This document shows positions 48,950-57,632 of a stretch of DNA of 64,000 bases, piece by piece. Every line of letters begins with the position of its first letter. Within the stretch, counting starts at the first letter, position 1. The notes beneath the pieces were generated by a model, which saw nothing but the letters and a program-made list of their open reading frames with translations, did no database searches and had not been told where the DNA came from. Position numbers and translations under genes: made by a program. Source of the DNA: CAYMZZ01 sp964395095 (lineage in GTDB: Bacteria > Bacteroidota > Bacteroidia > Chitinophagales > Chitinophagaceae); contig CAYMZZ010000010.1 of the NCBI GenBank assembly GCA_964395095.1, positions 62,001-126,000 on the forward strand, read 5' to 3'.

Positions 48950-51220
48950 TTAACCAGCCGCAAATTGCTTACGGATCACATTCAGTGCTCCGCCGGCTTT
49001 AAACCATTCTATCTGTTGTTCATTATAGGTATGATTTACCAGTACCTCGTCGCGGCTGCCATCGGCATGGTTCAGGACCACTGTAAGCGGTTTGCCGGGA
49101 GCGAAGCTGGTAAGACCCAGGATATCGATACTATCGTCTTCCAGCACTTTATCATAGTCTTCCTTATTGGCGAATGTCAGCGCCAGCATACCCTGTTTTT
49201 TCAGGTTGGTTTCGTGAATACGGGCAAAACTGCGGACGAGGATGGCGCGCACACCCAGGTGGCGGGGCTCCATGGCCGCATGCTCGCGCGATGAACCTTC
49301 ACCATAGTTTTCATCGCCTACCACTACCGATCCAATACCAGCAGCCTTATAAGCTCTTTGTGTGGCAGGTACAGGTCCATATTCACCGCTCAACTGATTT
49401 TTGACACTATCGGTTTTTTCATTGAAATAATTGACGGCGCCAATCAGCATGTTGTTGCTGATATTATCCAGGTGACCACGGAATTTGAGCCAGGGTCCGG
49501 CCATCGAAATATGGTCGGTGGTGCATTTTCCTTTGGCCTTGATCAGCAATTTCAATCCCTTGAGATCAGTGCCTTCCCAGGCCGCGAAGGGAGAGAGTAA
49601 TTGCAGGCGATTGCTGTCGGGGGCTACTACTACCTGCACCTTGCTGCCATCAACGGCGGGAGCCTGGTAACCGGCATCCTCTACCGCAAATCCTTTGGGA
49701 GGCAATTCATGACCACTGGGTTCCTTCAGCTTCACTTTCTCCCCTTTCGCGTTGGTGAGCTCATCTTGCAGCGGGTTGAAGGTGATGGTACCCGCAATAG
49801 CCATCGCCGTTACAATTTCCGGCGAAGCCACAAAGGCATGGGTGCTGGCCAGGCCATCATTACGCTTGGCAAAATTGCGGTTGAAGGAAGTGATGATGGT
49901 ATTCTTACGGTTGGGGTCATCAATATGCCGGGCCCATTGTCCTATACAGGGACCGCAGGCATTGGCGAGGACCACGCCACCCACTTTTTCAAAGGTATTG
50001 ATGAAACCATCGCGCTCGATGGTAAAGCGTACCTGCTCGCTACCGGGTGTGATGGTGAATTCCGATTGCGCTTTCAATCCTTTCGCCACCGCGTCTTCCA
50101 CGATGGAAGCGCTGCGGCTGATATCTTCATACGATGAGTTGGTACAACTTCCAATCAGCGCCACTTCGAGTTTGGCGGGCCATCCGTTTTCCTTCACGGC
50201 CTCAGCCATTTTAGAAATGGGCGTCGCCAGGTCGGGAGTAAAGGGTCCATTTACGTAAGGCTCCAGGGTATCCAGATCTAATTCCAGTACCTGGTCATAA
50301 TATTTAGCAGGGTCGGCATACACTTCCGGATCGGGGCGCAAATGCTCTTTGATGGCATCGGCCATGGAAGCCACTTCCTCGCGGCCTGTGGCTTTGAGAT
50401 ATTCACTCATTTTTTCGTCGTAGGCGAAAAGCGAACAGGTGGCGCCTATTTCCGCGCCCATATTGCAGACAGTACCTTTTCCGGTCGCGCTCATGGTATC
50501 GGCGCCGGGACCAAAATATTCAACGATAGCACCCGTGCCGCCCTTAACCGTAAGCTGGCCCGCCACCCACAGAATCACATCCTTGGCGCTGGTCCAGCCA
50601 CTCATTTTCCCTGTGAGCTTTACGCCGATCAGTTTGGGCATTTTCAGTTCCCAGGGCAAACCCGCCATCACGTCCACTGCGTCGGCTCCACCCACACCAA
50701 TGGCCACCATACCCAGTCCGCCGGCATTAGGTGTATGGCTATCGGTGCCAATCATCATTCCACCCGGAAAGGCATAGTTTTCGAGTACCACCTGGTGAAT
50801 GATGCCTGCACCGGGCTTCCAGAAACCGATGCCATACTTATTGGAAATGGACGAGAGAAAATCATATACTTCGCGATTGGTTTCCATAGCCACCTGCAGG
50901 TCGGTAACCGCGCCCACTTTGGCCTGAATCAGGTGATCGCAATGCACGGTGCTGGGCACGGCCACTTTATCGCGGCCACAAGTGCTGAACTGGAGCAGGG
51001 CCATCTGTGCCGTGGCATCCTGCATGGCTACGCGGTCGGGTGCAAAATCCACATAATCTTTCCCTCGCGTATGTGCACTGGCGGGCAGGCTCCCATACAG
51101 GTGGGCATATAATATTTTTTCGGTAAGCGTGAGCGGTTTTCCAAGGAGCTGACGGGCGGCAGCTACTTTGGCAGGTAATTCCGCATAGGTTTTTCGAATG
51201 AGGTCTAAATCAAATACCAT
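48950..51220 (-). CDS. acn: Aconitate hydratase (mitochondrial-type)
   Basis: Isomerises citrate to isocitrate using a [4Fe-4S] cluster. The 756-residue protein has the cluster cysteines in SCTNSSYED and GPCIGQWAR, together with DSHTPNAGGLGMVAIGVGGADAVD, SFNRNFAKRNDG and the swivel-domain GEGSSREHAAMEPRHLG. It matches the mitochondrial/AcnA-Bacteroidota length. The start at 51220 is selected; an in-frame ATG at 51295 lies in the inverted repeat upstream. Terminator and long hairpin flank it. Confidence 0.95.
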   Translation of the reverse strand: MVFDLDLIRKTYAELPAKVAAARQLLGKPLTLTEKILYAHLYGSLPASAHTRGKDYVDFAPDRVAMQDATAQMALLQFSTCGRDKVAVPSTVHCDHLIQAKVGAVTDLQVAMETNREVYDFLSSISNKYGIGFWKPGAGIIHQVVLENYAFPGGMMIGTDSHTPNAGGLGMVAIGVGGADAVDVMAGLPWELKMPKLIGVKLTGKMSGWTSAKDVILWVAGQLTVKGGTGAIVEYFGPGADTMSATGKGTVCNMGAEIGATCSLFAYDEKMSEYLKATGREEVASMADAIKEHLRPDPEVYADPAKYYDQVLELDLDTLEPYVNGPFTPDLATPISKMAEAVKENGWPAKLEVALIGSCTNSSYEDISRSASIVEDAVAKGLKAQSEFTITPGSEQVRFTIERDGFINTFEKVGGVVLANACGPCIGQWARHIDDPNRKNTIITSFNRNFAKRNDGLASTHAFVASPEIVTAMAIAGTITFNPLQDELTNAKGEKVKLKEPSGHELPPKGFAVEDAGYQAPAVDGSKVQVVVAPDSNRLQLLSPFAAWEGTDLKGLKLLIKAKGKCTTDHISMAGPWLKFRGHLDNISNNMLIGAVNYFNEKTDSVKNQLSGEYGPVPATQRAYKAAGIGSVVVGDENYGEGSSREHAAMEPRHLGVRAILVRSFARIHETNLKKQGMLALTFANKEDYDKVLEDDSIDILGLTSFAPGKPLTVVLNHADGSRDEVLVNHTYNEQQIEWFKAGGALNVIRKQFAAG

Positions 51221-51288
51221 GTAGACGGTTTTTAATATGTGAAGGGAAAAGTGCCACGAAATTACAACAAAGCTTTGGCTTTCTGAAA

Positions 51289-51337
51289 CCTGCAATAAAC
51301 GGTGCTACGCCGCAGGCGCAACACCGTTTATTGCAGG
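51289..51337. promoter_or_regulatory. Long hairpin between divergent aconitase and pspC-like genes
   Basis: Perfect 16-nt arms 51289-51304 and 51322-51337 (CCTGCAATAAACGGTG and complement) around an inner stem CGCC/GGCG with a 3-nt loop. No T-run follows. It lies about 70 nt upstream of the aconitase start and 29 nt upstream of the PspC-like start. Confidence 0.5.
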
Positions 51338-51365
51338 TAAATAAAGAAATTACTAAATTAGCCTT

Positions 51366-51587
51366 ATGAATCGCTTTAAAGACTTTGTGGAGTGGAATGC
51401 TTTTGGCGTATGTGCGGCCATTGGCAACCGCATGGGCATCGCCACCAGCCGGATTCGGCAATATTTTATGTACGCTTCCATCCTCACCATGGGCTCCCCC
51501 ATCATCATCTATATGATCCTCGCCTTCTGGCGCAATATGCGCCGCTATATGTACGCGGCCAGAAGAAATCCCTGGTACTATTTGTGA
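51366..51587 (+). CDS. PspC-domain membrane protein
   Basis: A 73-residue protein. The pattern GVCAAIGNRMGIATSRIRQYFMYASILTMGSPIIIYMILAFW is a PspC domain: a short charged start, then one membrane helix. PspC proteins in proteobacteria sense envelope stress together with PspA, but many stand-alone copies occur. The C-terminus is arginine/tyrosine-rich (RRYMYAARRNPWYYL). Confidence 0.8.
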   Translation: MNRFKDFVEWNAFGVCAAIGNRMGIATSRIRQYFMYASILTMGSPIIIYMILAFWRNMRRYMYAARRNPWYYL

Positions 51588-51589
51588 GA

Positions 51590-51760
51590 TTATTTGGGAA
51601 TTTGTGGATTTGTCTCCGGTTTTTAACGTTTAAACATTGACTACTAATTGCTTACATGTCACCCGAATGCACAAGCTGAGTGGCTGCGTAGCTTTTGATG
51701 GCAACAAATCCACAAATACTCAAATACACCAATACTCAAATACACAAATCCCACAATCAA
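51590..51760. repeat. Paired inverted octamer array R13
   Basis: The left arm (51590-51613) has AATTTGTG/GATTTGT units; the right arm (51704-51754) has TACTCAAA/TACACAAA octamers of roughly complementary sequence. It lies between pspC and ispH, ending shortly before the ispH promoter element. Confidence 0.5.
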
Positions 51761-51776
51761 CTCTCTCCCTCCTCCT

Positions 51777-51784
51777 TACCTTTG
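51777..51784 (+). promoter_or_regulatory. TACCTTTG promoter element placed 4 nt before ispH
   Basis: TAnnTTTG match; the ATG at 51789 follows after 4 nt, so the ispH mRNA is predicted to be leaderless. Confidence 0.5.
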
Positions 51785-51788
51785 CTGC

Positions 51789-53012
51789 ATGAAATCTTTC
51801 AACGTTCCCATTATCTATCGCAGTCCGCTGATTAGTGCCGTTAAGAAAAAAAGGCGTGAGCAGGACCGGATGAAAAAGGATTTCAGCCCCACCCTGCTCG
51901 ATTTCGGAAGTTTGCAAATCTACCTGGCCCGCCATTTCGGTTTTTGCTATGGAGTGGAGAATGCGATCGAGATCGCTTTTCGGACCATCGACGAAAATCC
52001 CGGTCGCAGAATTTTTTTGTTGAGCGAAATGATCCATAATCCGCATGTGAACGCCGACCTGCTCGCGCGGGGTGTGCAGTTTCTGCAGGATACTTCGGGT
52101 AAAGAGCTGATTCCCCTCAATAGCCTCCAACCAGACGATATTGTGTTGATTCCTGCCTTTGGTACCACACTGGCCCTGGAAGCAAAGCTGCGCGGCATTG
52201 GCATACAGGTAGAGAACTACAATACCACCTGTCCCTTTGTAGAAAAAGTATGGAACCGCAGCGAAGCCATCGCGAAGAAAAACTACAGTATCATTATCCA
52301 TGGTAAGCCCAGCCATGAGGAAACCCGCGCCACTTTTTCGCATGCCGCCGCCGATGCACCGGCTGTTGTGGTTCGCGACATGGAGCAGGCCCGTGAACTG
52401 GCCCGCTTTATTAAAGGGGAAAGGGATTATGCCGATTTCTACACTGCCTTTGCAGGGCAGTACAGCGAAGGATTTAACCCACAACGCGACCTGCAACGAA
52501 TAGGCGTGGTAAACCAAACCACCATGCTGGCCAGCGATACACAGGCCATTGCCGATTACCTGAAGCAAACCATGATCCATCACTACGGCCTCAATGATGG
52601 CAATGTGGAAGAACGCTTTGCCGATACGCGCGATACCTTGTGTTATGCTACCAACGACAACCAGTCGGCCGTATTCGGCATGTTGCAAACCCCGGCCGAC
52701 CTGGCCATTGTGGTAGGCGGCTACAACTCCTCCAACACTTCGCACCTGGTGGAGCTCTGCGAAGAGAAACTACCCACTTACTTTATCAGCAGCGAAGAGA
52801 AAATTATTTCAGCCCGGGAAATCCGGCACTTCAACCTGCATCAGCATCAGGAAATAACAACAACCGACTTTCTGCCCACCCATCGCCCGATCAAAGTACT
52901 GATCAGCAGCGGAGCCTCCTGCCCCGATGCACTGGTAGAAGCCGTGATTGGCAAACTGGTAAGTTTGGTTGAAGGAACGAAAGGATTAGAGGAAGTTGCG
53001 GCAGAATTCTAA
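51789..53012 (+). CDS. ispH: 4-hydroxy-3-methylbut-2-enyl diphosphate reductase
   Basis: Last enzyme of the MEP isoprenoid pathway, making IPP and DMAPP with a [4Fe-4S] cluster. The 407-residue protein has the cluster cysteines in GFCYGVENA, NTTCPFVEKVW and SGASCPDALVE, plus SEMIHNPHVN and GYNSSNTSHL. It is ~90 residues longer than E. coli IspH because of an N-terminal extension and an inner insertion (RDYADFYTAFAGQYSEGF), as in the long form found in Bacteroidota. A leaderless promoter is upstream and array R9 follows. Confidence 0.94.
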   Translation: MKSFNVPIIYRSPLISAVKKKRREQDRMKKDFSPTLLDFGSLQIYLARHFGFCYGVENAIEIAFRTIDENPGRRIFLLSEMIHNPHVNADLLARGVQFLQDTSGKELIPLNSLQPDDIVLIPAFGTTLALEAKLRGIGIQVENYNTTCPFVEKVWNRSEAIAKKNYSIIIHGKPSHEETRATFSHAAADAPAVVVRDMEQARELARFIKGERDYADFYTAFAGQYSEGFNPQRDLQRIGVVNQTTMLASDTQAIADYLKQTMIHHYGLNDGNVEERFADTRDTLCYATNDNQSAVFGMLQTPADLAIVVGGYNSSNTSHLVELCEEKLPTYFISSEEKIISAREIRHFNLHQHQEITTTDFLPTHRPIKVLISSGASCPDALVEAVIGKLVSLVEGTKGLEEVAAEF

Positions 53013-53016
53013 TGCG

Positions 53017-53150
53017 GGTTTAAAGTTTAGGGTTTAAAGTTTAGGGTTTAAGGTTTAAGGTTTGATAATAATTATCGCCATACCTTAAACCTTAAACCCT
53101 AAACTTTAAACCCAATACGTATTACGTAGAACGTATAACGTAAAACTTAC
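53017..53150. repeat. Paired inverted heptamer array R9
   Basis: The left arm (53017-53063) has TTTAAGG/TTTAGGG-type units; the right arm (53081-53150) has CCTTAAA units that turn into TACGTAT/AACGTAT heptamers. The spacer is only about 17 nt. It lies between convergent ispH and the glucan phosphorylase-like gene, and the stop codon of the latter (53147-53149) is within the right arm. Confidence 0.75.
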
Positions 53151-54802
53151 TTATACAGCTTCTCATAATACTCATGCGCCATGCGGTTGCTTTCAAACTG
53201 AAACCGCACGTCCTGCATGCTATTCTTCATAATCTGACGCCAGGTAGGATAGTTGTCGTAATACAGGGGAAGTATTTCCTTTTCGAGGATTTCATACATT
53301 TTATCGAGGTCGTAATTGTCCTGTGCATGCACGGTCATGTTGGCGTAGTCGGCCTTGGGCACTACAAATCCGTTATGGCCATGATTAATGAATTCGGGGA
53401 TCCAGCCATCGTCGGTTGAGAAATTGACTGCGCCATTCATGGATGCCGTCATACCGCTGGTGCCCGATGCTTCGCGGGGCACACGGGGATTATTGAGCCA
53501 GCAATCCGCCGCCTGCTTCAGTCTTTTCGAAAGCGTCAGCTCATAACCGATCAATACCGCCATATTCTTATAACGCTTGCTCAAATGCACCAGTTGGTTA
53601 AACTCGCTGATGGCGGGGTGATCCACCGGATAGGGCTTACCCGCCCAAATTACCTGCACGGGGTATTTGGGATTATTCAGCAGTGCTTCAAAGCGACGCT
53701 CATCGGAAGTAATGAGGCTGGCCCGCTTATAACCCGCAAAGCGACGTGCCCACACGATGGTGAAGACGTCGGGGTTGAATAGCTTGCCGGTTTGATCAGC
53801 CACTATTTCAAAGGCGCGGCGTTTCAGATATTTTTTGCGGTCATCAATGCCATAATCATCACCCGCTTCCCGAAAACGATAGAGTTGCTTATCGGCCCAG
53901 TAACGATAGTTCTGCGAATTGGTGATGGAAATTATCGGACACACACCTGTGTGCTTATTCCACATTTCGCGCGAAACCTCACCATGCAATTGCGATACTG
54001 CATTGGCCAGGTGCGCAAAACGCAAGGCTACCAGCGAATGATTGAAAGCATCGTCCTGCGTACCGGTGAGCTTGCGCACTTCTTCCACTGAGAGGCCACA
54101 GAAATAGCTCATCTTATGGCAGAGGTAGATATCATGTTTTTCGTTGCCGGCTTCTTCCGGCGTATGCGTTGTAAACACCAGCCGCTTCTTCACTTCGCCA
54201 ATATTGCGATTGTATTTGCTATAGAGATAGAAGGCGGCCGATAAACCATGCGCTTCGTTGAGATGATAAAGCTCAGGATTGAAACCAAGTATATCCATCA
54301 GCTTGGCGCCACCAACGCCCAATAGGATAAACTGCGCCACCTTTGTCGCCACATTGGCGTCGTAAAGACGGTGAGTGATGGTTTGGGAAACATAATCATT
54401 CTCCGGCACATCGGTGCTCAGGAAAAAGAGCGGTGCGGTTTTAAAAGTCTCCGGATTCAGGTACCACACTTTCACCCATACCGGATGCTCGTGAACGGTT
54501 ATCTGAAATTTGATGCCTGTATCTTCGAGAAAGCTATAATGTTTTTCATTCCAGGCCACGTCGAGCGTTTGGTCCTGGTTGCGTTCCTGATCGTAGTAAC
54601 CATATTTCCAAAGAATGCCAATGCCCACCATGTTTTGCTGCAGCTCATACGCGCTGCGCATATGCGAACCCGCCAAAAAGCCCAGACCACCACTGTAGGT
54701 CTTGAGTGGTTGATGAATGGCAAACTCCATGGAGAAGTAGGCTACTTTTTTCGAATAGTTGGAGGCAACTGAATAGGGAACCTTAAAAGGGGTAAAACTC
54801 AT
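53147..54802 (-). CDS. Alpha-glucan phosphorylase-family protein (GT35) lacking the PLP lysine
   Basis: A 551-residue member of the short alpha-glucan phosphorylase group (E. coli GlgP ~815). Family stretches: YFSMEFAIHQPLKTYSGGLGFLAGSH, HLNEAHGLSAAF, RFAGYKRASLI and REASGTSGMTASMNG. In active phosphorylases the last stretch carries the PLP-binding lysine (GTSGMK or GTGNMK); here the codon is ACG (Thr452). PLP therefore cannot form the usual Schiff base, so phosphorylase activity is doubtful. From memory, a Bacteroidota subgroup shares this Thr, so it may be a distinct enzyme rather than a pseudogene. Confidence 0.75.
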   Translation of the reverse strand: MSFTPFKVPYSVASNYSKKVAYFSMEFAIHQPLKTYSGGLGFLAGSHMRSAYELQQNMVGIGILWKYGYYDQERNQDQTLDVAWNEKHYSFLEDTGIKFQITVHEHPVWVKVWYLNPETFKTAPLFFLSTDVPENDYVSQTITHRLYDANVATKVAQFILLGVGGAKLMDILGFNPELYHLNEAHGLSAAFYLYSKYNRNIGEVKKRLVFTTHTPEEAGNEKHDIYLCHKMSYFCGLSVEEVRKLTGTQDDAFNHSLVALRFAHLANAVSQLHGEVSREMWNKHTGVCPIISITNSQNYRYWADKQLYRFREAGDDYGIDDRKKYLKRRAFEIVADQTGKLFNPDVFTIVWARRFAGYKRASLITSDERRFEALLNNPKYPVQVIWAGKPYPVDHPAISEFNQLVHLSKRYKNMAVLIGYELTLSKRLKQAADCWLNNPRVPREASGTSGMTASMNGAVNFSTDDGWIPEFINHGHNGFVVPKADYANMTVHAQDNYDLDKMYEILEKEILPLYYDNYPTWRQIMKNSMQDVRFQFESNRMAHEYYEKLYK

Positions 54803-54902
54803 ATTGTGTGTTATTTACACGAAGGCGCAAGATAAACCTTAATCGGGAAACAGGTAATTGTTTTTCCCCCGCAATGGTTTGCAGGCAATCGTGGGTGGAT
54901 TA

Positions 54903-55871
54903 TCATTTTGTTTTTTTCGTACCGGTACGGGGCTTTGTTTCTTTTTTTCGGGGATAGGTTCCATCAAAACTGCAACGCAGTCCACGTCGTGAACCGCAGG
55001 GTTCGAGTTCCTTCACGGTAACGCTGCTGCTGGTAAAGGTAAACTGTAATGCGCAAGGTTCACCTGGTTCACGATATTCGGCCCGGTTGGGCCCTTTCAT
55101 ACTGGCTTCTCCACGAAGCTCGCCAATACATTCTCCTTTATTTTTTTCGAAATGAATAAAAAATTCCAGTCTCCCGGCCCTTCGGCCGTCGCGAAACGAA
55201 AAGATATTCGTTTTTCCGGTACCATAGTCGGCCGTGTACTTCATTTTTCGCGAAAGCGTATCAATGGGATTAATCAGCTCAGGCGCTTTCTCATCGAGCG
55301 GGTCGGTGAGAATGATGGTAAACTCGCGTGATGCTGTATTCAACACATACACATCGCGTCCTTCATCCACGGTTCCATTGGCATTGCGACGTACTGTATG
55401 CTTATTGATTTCCTCTTTTCGACTGATTTCCGAGTATTGCCGGGTGTTGGCAACGGCATCTGGTTCCAGAAAATGCGTGGCCGCCAGGAATTCATTCTTC
55501 CTGTCAAACGCCAGCAGCAGCACATTGCGCTTATTGCCAGCAACCGTCTTTACGAGCAGATAGGTTTCGCTGAGCGGCAACTTAGCCAGCGCATAGAAAC
55601 GCGGTTTGGCTTTGGCCCCAAGCAGTTTATTGAGCACGGAATCAGGAACAAATTGTGTAAGCACTTCCCGGCTGATGCGCAGGCTGTCGAAGTCTTTTTT
55701 CAGCAGGAAAGTATCTTCCAGGTGCACCGGCGTCTTCCATTCTTCAAAAAAATCAATAAAATCTTCTATAGCCACCGGTTCCTCTCCAGACAGCGAGGGC
55801 TTCTTTTTGGAAGTGCATAGCAATCCCACGCTGCTGAAAAAAAGAATGGCGAGTAAGGAGATAGCACGCAT
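54903..55871 (-). CDS. Lipoprotein of unknown function
   Basis: A 322-residue exported protein with a possible lipobox (SSVGLLC, Cys19, followed by TSKKK). The mature part is beta-rich with a central FTIILTDPLDE and ends in a cysteine-containing region (GEPCALQFTFTSSSVTVKELEPCGSRRGLRCSFDGTYP) plus a basic tail. I do not recognise a family. It is divergent from the DtxR-ZIP operon with array R10 in the gap. Confidence 0.65.
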   Translation of the reverse strand: MRAISLLAILFFSSVGLLCTSKKKPSLSGEEPVAIEDFIDFFEEWKTPVHLEDTFLLKKDFDSLRISREVLTQFVPDSVLNKLLGAKAKPRFYALAKLPLSETYLLVKTVAGNKRNVLLLAFDRKNEFLAATHFLEPDAVANTRQYSEISRKEEINKHTVRRNANGTVDEGRDVYVLNTASREFTIILTDPLDEKAPELINPIDTLSRKMKYTADYGTGKTNIFSFRDGRRAGRLEFFIHFEKNKGECIGELRGEASMKGPNRAEYREPGEPCALQFTFTSSSVTVKELEPCGSRRGLRCSFDGTYPRKKETKPRTGTKKTK

Positions 55872-55907
55872 AGCGGCATGATTAGGCGGACAAAATAAGG
55901 AAATTTT

Positions 55908-56084
55908 GAGTTGTAAGTTGTAAGTTTTAGGTAGTAAGTTTTGGATTGTAGTTACATTGCTATTGCTTAAGAGCGTTCAGGCCCTATGCAGCGTGCTAAC
56001 TTAAAGATATTCGCTTCAATATCCCTCCCCATTAGCTCAACACCGAAAATACTTATTACTTAAAACTTACAACTTAAAACTTCC
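55908..56084. repeat. Paired inverted heptamer array R10
   Basis: The left arm (55908-55945) has TAAGTTN/TAGGTAG units; the right arm (56050-56084) has AACTTAC/ACTTAAA units. The spacer is about 100 nt. Unlike most others it lies between divergent genes (lipoprotein minus, DtxR plus), so it is not tied only to 3' ends. Confidence 0.7.
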
Positions 56085-56113
56085 CCACCGCTTTTGAAAT
56101 GTCACCTCATTTA

Positions 56114-56129
56114 TTTAGGTTTGCCTAAA
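56114..56129. promoter_or_regulatory. DtxR/MntR-type operator
   Basis: Interrupted palindrome TTTAGG-TTTG-CCTAAA, the shape expected for MntR/DtxR boxes, 13 nt upstream of the GTG start of a DtxR-family gene. It suggests autoregulation and control of the ZIP gene behind it. Confidence 0.72.
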
Positions 56130-56142
56130 AATTTATTTAGCC

Positions 56143-56796
56143 GTGCTGAATTACTCTACCAGCGAAGAGAATTATATCAAGGCCATTTATCATTTGGAAG
56201 ACGATGGCCCGGTAAATACCAATCAGCTTGCGGCGGAGTTGAAGACCCGGCCGGCTTCGGTTACGGACATGATGAAAAAGCTGCGCAGCAAGAAGCTCGT
56301 AAACTACCAGGCCTACAAGGGTTTTCGCCTTACGGCCGAAGGGAAAAAACTGGCCCTGCTCATTATTCGCCGGCATCGGCTTTGGGAGTTTTTCCTGGCG
56401 GAGAAATTACGTTTCAGTTGGGATGAAGTGCATGAAGTGGCCGAAGACCTGGAACACGTGAGTAGCCATAAACTGATCGACAAGCTGGATGAATACCTGG
56501 GCTTCCCAAGATTTGACCCGCATGGAGACCCCATTCCTGATGCACAGGGCCGAATTGAAACCAGCAAGCAGGTGTGCCTGACGGAATTGGCTACGGGAAA
56601 GTCGGGCATTGTATGTTATGTAAGCGATCAGAGCAGCGAAATGCTGGAGCTGCTGGGCCATAAAAATATTGGCATGGGCACCCGCATTGAAGTCAAAAAA
56701 CGCTTTCAGTTTGACCAGTCGATGGAGATCAAAGTGAAACAACATACCGATACCATCAGCGAACAATTGGCAAAAAACATTTTTGTAAAAATCTAA
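56143..56796 (+). CDS. DtxR/MntR-family metal-dependent transcriptional regulator
   Basis: A 217-residue regulator: N-terminal winged helix (NYSTSEENYIKAIYHLEDDGPVNTNQLAAELKTRPASVTDMMKKLRSKKLV), a dimerisation/metal domain with GKKLALLIIRRHRLWEFFLAEKL and a C-terminal FeoA/SH3-like part (GIVCYVSDQSSEMLELLG). It represses in the presence of Mn2+ or Fe2+. The start is a GTG at 56143, 13 nt after an operator-like palindrome. The ZIP transporter follows after 8 nt. Confidence 0.92.
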   Translation: MLNYSTSEENYIKAIYHLEDDGPVNTNQLAAELKTRPASVTDMMKKLRSKKLVNYQAYKGFRLTAEGKKLALLIIRRHRLWEFFLAEKLRFSWDEVHEVAEDLEHVSSHKLIDKLDEYLGFPRFDPHGDPIPDAQGRIETSKQVCLTELATGKSGIVCYVSDQSSEMLELLGHKNIGMGTRIEVKKRFQFDQSMEIKVKQHTDTISEQLAKNIFVKI

Positions 56797-56804
56797 GGAC
56801 CTAT

Positions 56805-57632
56805 ATGCAGGCAATTGAAAAGTTCTTTATTGAAATTGGCCCCGTATATGCAGCCTTGTTGGCTACAACATTTACCTGGTTAGTAACGGCCCTCGGCGCT
56901 TCCTTTGTATTTTTCTTCAAAACCATGAACAGAGGTGTATTGGATCCCATGCTGGGCTTTACGGGTGGCGTAATGGTGGCGGCCAGTTTTTGGTCGCTGC
57001 TGAATCCGGCCATTGAGATCTCGGAGAAAATGTATCCCGACATGAAATGGATGCCTGCTGCCGTGGGCTTTTTCCTGGGAGCCATGTTTATTTATGTACT
57101 GGATCGCTTTACTCCTCACCTGCACATTAATTTCGGCATCTCGGAAACGGAGGGCGTAAAGACCAAACTGCATCGTACTACCTTATTGATCCTCGCCATC
57201 ACCTTGCATAATATTCCCGAAGGGTTGGCCGTGGGTGTTCTTTTTGGCGCTGCCGCGCTGGGCATGGAAGATGCATCGGTAACGGGCGCCATTGCCCTGG
57301 CCCTTGGCATCGGTATTCAGAATTTTCCCGAAGGCATCGCGGTGGCCATGCCCCTGCGCAGGCATGGTGTTTCGCGACGAAAAAGTTTCTGGTATGGACA
57401 GCTCTCCGCAATTGTGGAACCGGTAGCTGGCGTCATTGGCGCGGTGGCGGTAATCTATATGCAACCGGTATTGCCCTTTGCCCTCGCTTTTGCCGCAGGC
57501 GCCATGATCTTTGTTGTAGTGGAAGAGGTGATTCCCGAAACCCAACGCGACAAATACACCGACAGATCCGTTTTAGGATTCATTGGCGGTTTCCTGGTAA
57601 TGATGATCCTCGATGTGGCTTTAGGCGCCTGA
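56805..57632 (+). CDS. ZIP family metal transporter
   Basis: A 275-residue membrane protein with about eight helices and the two ZIP metal sites HNIPEG (in TLHNIPEGLAVG) and QNFPEG (in IQNFPEGIAVA), plus the late EEVIPETQRD. It is close to the GufA/ZIP branch, which moves Zn2+, Fe2+ or Mn2+ into the cytosol. It is in an operon with the DtxR-type regulator. Its last 12 nt overlap the convergent Crp/Fnr gene. Confidence 0.92.
   Translation: MQAIEKFFIEIGPVYAALLATTFTWLVTALGASFVFFFKTMNRGVLDPMLGFTGGVMVAASFWSLLNPAIEISEKMYPDMKWMPAAVGFFLGAMFIYVLDRFTPHLHINFGISETEGVKTKLHRTTLLILAITLHNIPEGLAVGVLFGAAALGMEDASVTGAIALALGIGIQNFPEGIAVAMPLRRHGVSRRKSFWYGQLSAIVEPVAGVIGAVAVIYMQPVLPFALAFAAGAMIFVVVEEVIPETQRDKYTDRSVLGFIGGFLVMMILDVALGA

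Noticed and set aside
51289..51337. Iron-responsive element in front of aconitase.
   Set aside because: The hairpin has no CAGUGN loop and no bulged C; aconitase control by IREs is eukaryotic or special to few bacteria.
53147..54802. Pseudogene interpretation of the phosphorylase-like gene.
   Set aside because: Frame and other active-site stretches are intact; only the PLP lysine is changed, which fits functional change better than decay.
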